From Pseudomonadota bacterium (GTDB lineage: Bacteria > Desulfobacterota > Desulfobacteria > Desulfobacterales > ETH-SRB1), in the NCBI GenBank assembly GCA_018897415.1, contig JAHIKR010000239.1, positions 1-9,384 on the forward strand: a stretch of DNA of 9,384 bases, written 5' to 3'. The notes under the pieces are model-generated. The model made no database searches, was not told where the DNA came from, and was given only the letters and a program-made list of their open reading frames with translations. The translations under genes were made by a program, and so were the position numbers. The stretch's first letter is position 1; each line of letters starts with the position of its first letter. This document shows positions 4,971 through 9,384 of this stretch, one piece after another.

Positions 4971-6383
4971 ATGTCATCAAAAGGCCCTTTCATAATTTTA
5001 GTCCTGACTTCTATTCTGGGATTGGCTTCATGCGGGCTGTTTAACCCGGAGCCGATTCCTTCTATGCAGGAAAGCCTTCCTAATAAATTTTCAGAGTTTA
5101 CGACCGACGCGGCACCGGAAAAAAGGTGGTGGGAAACGTTTAATGATTGCGAACTAAACGCACTTGTTGAAGAGGCTTTCTTAAAAAATATGAACTTAAA
5201 AGAGCTCTGGGCCAGACTTAAACAGGCCAGAGCCAGGGCTGTTCAGACAGGCGCAGACCGGTATCCAGACCTGACAGGTACAGCCGGAGCTTCGCATTCA
5301 AAAAAAAGGACTAAAAACGGATCAGCTTCAACCAGTACATCCGAGGATTACTCTCTCGGACTTTCCAGCAGCTATGAGCTGGATCTTTGGGGGCGTGTCC
5401 GGGCTGAACAAGAGGCAGCAATACTTTCGGCTGAGGCCAGTAAACAGGATCTTAACGTTGCAGCTATCACTCTGGCGGCTGAGGTAACCAACCACTGGCT
5501 TCAGATCATTGCCCAGCGGATGCAGAAACATCTCTTAAACGAACAGCTAAGAATAAACCAGATATATTTAGAACTTATTGAACTTAGATTTCGGTATGCC
5601 ATGGTTTCAGCGTTAGACGTATATCAGCAGCAGCAGGTAATAGACCAGGTCCGGGCGCAAATACCACTGGTAGAAGCTCAGGAAAGTAGACTTATGAACG
5701 AACTGTCAGTACTTCTTGGAGAAGCCCCTCGAAGTCCTCTGGTAATTTCAAGGCCTGATTTGCCGAAACTGTCGCCCATGCCGTCCACAGGAATACCGGC
5801 AGACCTTCTGGAAAACCGCCCGGATATCAGGGCTGCACAGCTAAGACTTCAGTCCGCCGGTTGGAATGTATCAGCCGCACGGGCAGACAGGCTTCCGTCT
5901 CTTACCCTGTCAGCCAAGGCCATTTTCGAAAAAGAGCATCTTGATCTTCTTTTAGATAACTGGCTGCTCAGCATTGCTGCAAACTTAACTGCGCCTATTT
6001 TCGATGGAAACCGGCGTGCCGCTGAAGTTGACCTGACCATGGCTCTGAAAGATGAAAACCTTGCAGCCTATCGTCAAAACATCCTCACAGCCATTAGGGA
6101 AGTTGAAGATGCGCTCGTCACTGAAGCCAAACAACAAGAGCACATCCTGGAACTAAAACAGGTAATCCAGACAGCCCGAAAAGCCTTAGACCAGGCAACT
6201 CTTCGTTATCGCAATGGGCTCACCGACTATCTTCCAGTGCTCACACAACTTTTGTCTGTACAGGATCTGGAACGCGATCTTATCACTCAGCAAGCGACTC
6301 TTCTGACAAACCGCATAAGTCTATACCGCTCTCTTGGTGGTACATGGACTAAAGACTTAATCCTTCAGAAGGTTTCGAGTTAG
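4971..6383 (+). CDS. TolC-like outer-membrane efflux lipoprotein (OprM/NodT family)
   Basis: This is the outer-membrane channel of a tripartite RND exporter. It should form a trimer with a beta-barrel in the outer membrane and a helical tunnel into the periplasm. The 470-residue precursor begins with a short lipoprotein signal peptide ending in the lipobox LASC, so C21 would be lipidated. Two OEP repeats follow, about 60-250 and 275-460. Family landmarks are WWETFND (53-59), YELDLWGRVRAE (135-146), LLENRPDIRAAQ (279-290), PIFDGNRRAAEVD (342-354), LRYRNGLTDY (411-420) and the terminal LYRSLGGTW (451-459). An in-frame TAA at 4965-4967 makes the ATG at 4971 the first possible ATG. No clear Shine-Dalgarno sequence precedes it, which is odd for an operon's first gene. 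The adaptor gene follows after 7 nt. Confidence 0.92.
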   Translation: MSSKGPFIILVLTSILGLASCGLFNPEPIPSMQESLPNKFSEFTTDAAPEKRWWETFNDCELNALVEEAFLKNMNLKELWARLKQARARAVQTGADRYPDLTGTAGASHSKKRTKNGSASTSTSEDYSLGLSSSYELDLWGRVRAEQEAAILSAEASKQDLNVAAITLAAEVTNHWLQIIAQRMQKHLLNEQLRINQIYLELIELRFRYAMVSALDVYQQQQVIDQVRAQIPLVEAQESRLMNELSVLLGEAPRSPLVISRPDLPKLSPMPSTGIPADLLENRPDIRAAQLRLQSAGWNVSAARADRLPSLTLSAKAIFEKEHLDLLLDNWLLSIAANLTAPIFDGNRRAAEVDLTMALKDENLAAYRQNILTAIREVEDALVTEAKQQEHILELKQVIQTARKALDQATLRYRNGLTDYLPVLTQLLSVQDLERDLITQQATLLTNRISLYRSLGGTWTKDLILQKVSS

Positions 6384-6390
6384 ATGAAAT

Positions 6391-7641
6391 ATGCAGGAAA
6401 AAGAACAAAATAATAATTTAACAAATAAAATTGATACCCCTTCAGGCGGTAAAAATCATATATTAAAAATTGTTTTACCCGTAATTATCATTATAATAGG
6501 AATTGCCGCAGCCTTTTATCTGAAAAATACCGGCCCAAAAAGCAAAAGGCAGCCTCCTGTAAAGCTGGCCCCTGTTGTCCAGGTAAAACCGCTTTTCCCA
6601 GCAAACCATATAGTAATGCTAAATGCTATGGGAACAGTGGTGCCGGCAAGAGAAGTTGAGTTGAGACCTCGTGTAACCGGAGAAGTTATAGATATTAGCC
6701 CTGAGTTTATCGAAGGAGGTCTGCTGAAGGCCGGATCTCTTGTGCTTCAGATTGACTCTGAGGATTACAAACTGGCCCTGACGCAAAAAGAAAAAGCCCT
6801 GGCCGATGCAAATTATTCCCTGAAACTGGAACTTGGAAGGCAGGAGGTGGCAAAGCGAGAGTGGGAATTGCTCAATGGAGACAAGGATGCCGAGGATAGA
6901 GAGGTAGAGCTGGCCCTTCGAAAACCACACCTTGAAAAAGCTAAAGCCGAGCTCAATGCAGCCAAAGCCGAGCTTAAAAAGGCTTATCTGGATCTTTCTC
7001 GCACACAAATTAAGGCGCCCTTCAACGCTATGGTCCGGTCAAGACTGGTAAACCTCGGATCACAGGTGACTCCGCAGGAGCGGCTGGCTGAACTGGTCGG
7101 CAGCGATTCATACTGGATTCAAACATCGGTACCAGTGGACAGGTTAAGCTGGATTCAGATTCCACGAAGCCAGGGTGATCCGGCAACCAGAGCCCGTATC
7201 ATCTATGCAAATAACTATGAATTAACCGGAACGGTAATAAGGTTGATGGGAGATCTTTCGCCCGAGGGACGCATGGCCAGAGTTCTTATCGAGGTTGAAG
7301 ATCCCTTGGGGTTAAAAAATTCAAAGAATGACCAACCTCCCCTTCTGATTGACGATTATGTACGTGTGGAAATCGAAGGCAAAAAACTGGAAAACGTCTA
7401 TAAAATCCCCCGAACAGCCTTCAGGGATAACGCTTTTATATGGATTGCCGGCGAAAATTCAACTCTTGAGATTAAAGAAGTACACCCTGTCTGGAGAGAT
7501 GCCAGCGTGGTACTTATTGATAATGCCATAAAACCCGGCGACCTCCTGATCATATCTGATCTTCCAGCACCTATAGACGGCATGCCGGTACAGGTTGAAT
7601 CTACATCTGGTGAATTACATGATAAAAGACGAGCCCACTGA
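6391..7641 (+). CDS. RND efflux periplasmic adaptor (membrane fusion protein, HlyD/AcrA type)
   Basis: This adaptor links the inner-membrane pump to the outer-membrane channel. The 416-residue protein has one N-terminal membrane helix (about 24-44, very Ile-rich) with no lipobox, so it is membrane-anchored with the rest in the periplasm. The first lipoyl half is around 86-124 (RPRVTGEV at 92-99), then a helical coiled coil at about 126-203, then the second lipoyl half with TQIKAPFNAMV (205-215). Beta-barrel and membrane-proximal domains fill 240-405. Within the hairpin, KAELNAA and KAELKKA are successive heptads whose DNA shares AAAGCCGAGCT at 6943 and 6964, 21 bp apart. The ribosome site is weak; translation may be coupled to the channel gene 7 nt upstream. 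The 3' end overlaps the permease start by 23 nt. Confidence 0.9.
   Translation: MQEKEQNNNLTNKIDTPSGGKNHILKIVLPVIIIIIGIAAAFYLKNTGPKSKRQPPVKLAPVVQVKPLFPANHIVMLNAMGTVVPAREVELRPRVTGEVIDISPEFIEGGLLKAGSLVLQIDSEDYKLALTQKEKALADANYSLKLELGRQEVAKREWELLNGDKDAEDREVELALRKPHLEKAKAELNAAKAELKKAYLDLSRTQIKAPFNAMVRSRLVNLGSQVTPQERLAELVGSDSYWIQTSVPVDRLSWIQIPRSQGDPATRARIIYANNYELTGTVIRLMGDLSPEGRMARVLIEVEDPLGLKNSKNDQPPLLIDDYVRVEIEGKKLENVYKIPRTAFRDNAFIWIAGENSTLEIKEVHPVWRDASVVLIDNAIKPGDLLIISDLPAPIDGMPVQVESTSGELHDKRRAH
7609..7613 (+). promoter_or_regulatory. Ribosome binding site of the RND permease inside the adaptor end
   Basis: GGTGA lies 5 nt before the ATG at 7619. It supports a start inside the adaptor gene; the next in-frame ATG is at codon 17, just before the first membrane helix. 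Confidence 0.5.
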
Positions 7642-9384
7642 TAATAAAAAAGGCCCTGTTGCCTGGATGGCGGGTCACTCTGTGGCCGCAAATCTTCTCA
7701 TGCTGGTTCTGCTTATCGGCGGGATAGTCATGGCTTACAGCATCAAACAGGAAGTGTTTCCCTATTTTGATATGGACATGGTCAATATTACTGTACCTTA
7801 CCCTGGAGCAAGTCCCCAGGAAGTTGAAGAGGGCATTTTGCTTGCTATCGAAGAGGCAGTAGTTGGACTCGAGGGGGTAGAAGAAGTCCGATCAACAGCC
7901 CGCGAAGGTTCCGGCACAGTTACAGTTGAAATGATTGAGGGCGAAAATCTTCAAAAGCTCGCCCAGGATATCCGGAACGAGGTGGACCGCATTACATCCT
8001 TCCCCGAAGATATTGAAAAACCCATAATAGCTATCGTATCCAGAAAGCGATACGTGGTCTCGCTGGCACTTTACGGAGATCAGAGCGAACTGGTTCTGAG
8101 AGAATACGCGGACTATATCAGGGACAGACTTCTCCAGGATCCTGATATCACCCAGGTTGAAGTCATTTCTGTAAGAAACCATGAAATTGACGTAGAAATC
8201 CCACAGAATACCCTTCGCGCATATTCGCTCACTCTCGAGGATGTAGCCCAGCGTATAAAGAGAGCTTCAGTAGAGCTTCCGGGCGGCGCCATAAGAACAC
8301 CCTCCGGAGATGTACTGGTTCGCATGAAGGAACGAAGGGATTTCGGTCCGGAGTTCGCCAAAATCCCCGTCATTACGGCAAACGACGGCACCCAGATTTT
8401 GCTTGAGGATATTGCTTTAATAAAAGACGGCTTTGAGGAAACCACAGTATCTTCAAGTTACAACGGGAATCCGGCTGTGATGCTCGATGTTTACCGGGTT
8501 GGAGACCAGACCCCCATATCTGTCTCCGACGCAGTCAGGCGAGTAGTAGAAGAGGTCAATGTGGCTCTTCCGCAGGGACTTCGTGTGGACCTCAGAAATG
8601 ACCGTTCGGATATCTATCGTCAACGGCTGGGACTTTTGACGAAAAACGGCTTCATTGGACTTGCTCTGGTATTTATACTGCTGGCTCTTTTTCTAGAACC
8701 CCGTCTTGCATTCTGGGTTAGTCTTGGGATACCGGTATCTTTTCTGGGCTCCCTTTTCTTTTTAAACATGTCCAATGTAAGCATCAACATGATTTCCATG
8801 TTTGCCTTTATAGTTACTCTGGGAATTGTTGTTGATGATGCTATTATCGTAGGTGAAAATATCTACTATCACCAACAGCAGGGAAAGACATGGTTTAAGG
8901 CATCAGTTACCGGTACCAAAGAAATCGCCGTGCCAATTACTTTCACCGTCCTCACTAATATGGTGGCCTTTGTTCCCATGTTTTTTGTGCCTGGGGTCAT
9001 GGGCAAAGTATTCAAGCAAATGCCTTTGGTGGTTATCAGTGTTTTTGCCATATCCCTTATTGAATGTTTCTTTATCCTTCCGGCTCATATAGGACACAGA
9101 CGACCAGATGTCCCATCAGGATTCTTTGGCTGGATATTTCAAGCGCAACAGAGTTTTGGACGCGCTTTTATAGGATTTGTCAACAAACGTTACGGTCCCT
9201 TTTTACGCACAACCATCCGATGGCGCTATCTGACCATGGCAATAGGAATAACAATAATTCTTATAACCATCGGCTATATTAAAAGCGAACGCATGGGTTT
9301 TGAACTTTTCCCCAAAATTGAATCCGATTATGCAAAGGTGACTGCAGTTCTTCCTTTTGGTACAGCCTTTGAAAAAGCACAGCA
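7619..9384 (+). CDS. RND efflux permease, AcrB/HAE1-like (partial, 3' end outside window)
   Basis: This is the inner-membrane, proton-driven pump of the tripartite system. 588 codons are present, open to the right edge, out of roughly 1,030-1,050 expected. Helix 1 is at about 22-40, followed by SIKQEVFPYFDMD (41-53), which opens the first periplasmic porter domain (to about 340; PYPGASPQEVEE at 60-71). Helices 2-6 lie at about 345-358, 363-383, 390-412, 436-456 and 467-490. Helix 4 carries GIVVDDAIIVGENI (402-415) with the proton-relay pair D406 and D407, equivalent to D407/D408 of AcrB. Helix 7 is at about 538-554, and the second porter domain begins with FELFPKIESDYAKV (561-574). The start overlaps the adaptor by 23 nt. 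The substrate (drug, lipid, metal or solvent) cannot be told; the DD pair and lack of heavy-metal-type motifs favour the HAE1 group over CusA. Confidence 0.92.
   Translation, partial: MIKDEPTDNKKGPVAWMAGHSVAANLLMLVLLIGGIVMAYSIKQEVFPYFDMDMVNITVPYPGASPQEVEEGILLAIEEAVVGLEGVEEVRSTAREGSGTVTVEMIEGENLQKLAQDIRNEVDRITSFPEDIEKPIIAIVSRKRYVVSLALYGDQSELVLREYADYIRDRLLQDPDITQVEVISVRNHEIDVEIPQNTLRAYSLTLEDVAQRIKRASVELPGGAIRTPSGDVLVRMKERRDFGPEFAKIPVITANDGTQILLEDIALIKDGFEETTVSSSYNGNPAVMLDVYRVGDQTPISVSDAVRRVVEEVNVALPQGLRVDLRNDRSDIYRQRLGLLTKNGFIGLALVFILLALFLEPRLAFWVSLGIPVSFLGSLFFLNMSNVSINMISMFAFIVTLGIVVDDAIIVGENIYYHQQQGKTWFKASVTGTKEIAVPITFTVLTNMVAFVPMFFVPGVMGKVFKQMPLVVISVFAISLIECFFILPAHIGHRRPDVPSGFFGWIFQAQQSFGRAFIGFVNKRYGPFLRTTIRWRYLTMAIGITIILITIGYIKSERMGFELFPKIESDYAKVTAVLPFGTAFEKAQ

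Noticed and set aside
8113..8445. 110-codon minus-strand frame
   Set aside because: It is antisense to the porter domain of the permease, which is clearly the coding strand.

Overview
The window reads as ordinary chromosome of a Gram-negative, menaquinone-using bacterium. An outer-membrane lipoprotein channel and an RND pump show the double membrane. A futalosine-pathway enzyme (MqnD) shows menaquinone synthesis by the non-classical route. Together with the SDR-type threonine dehydrogenase/KBL pair, moderate GC and an AT-rich inverted-repeat element, this fits a member of the Desulfobacterota (former Deltaproteobacteria). That placement is inference from gene content, not from a marker gene.

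Layout: 1-299 is non-coding, with a G/C-rich hairpin and an imperfect ~85-bp inverted repeat. 300-3624 is a tight plus-strand operon of three genes: threonine 3-dehydrogenase (tdh), glycine C-acetyltransferase (kbl, sharing ATGA with tdh) and a membrane-anchored metallophosphoesterase starting 2 nt after kbl. mqnD lies on the minus strand (4453-3596), and its 3' end overlaps that of the phosphoesterase by 29 nt. 4454-4970 is an AT-rich divergent gap with a promoter-like sequence, a doubtful 57-codon ORF, a small dyad and a 10-bp tandem repeat. 4971-9384 is a tripartite efflux operon in the order outer-membrane factor, periplasmic adaptor, RND permease. The permease runs off the right edge after 588 codons, a little past its midpoint.

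How the genes work together: Tdh oxidises L-threonine to 2-amino-3-ketobutyrate, and Kbl cleaves it with CoA to glycine and acetyl-CoA. The third gene has no obvious link to this pathway. MqnD makes 1,4-dihydroxy-6-naphthoate for menaquinone, the respiratory quinone. The three efflux proteins should form one envelope-spanning, proton-driven export machine of unknown substrate.

I found no mobile element, CRISPR array, RNA gene or clearly new system. The points most worth a second look are an Asp-to-Glu change in the first metal motif of the phosphoesterase, the inverted-repeat element upstream of tdh, and the AT-rich gap before the efflux operon.
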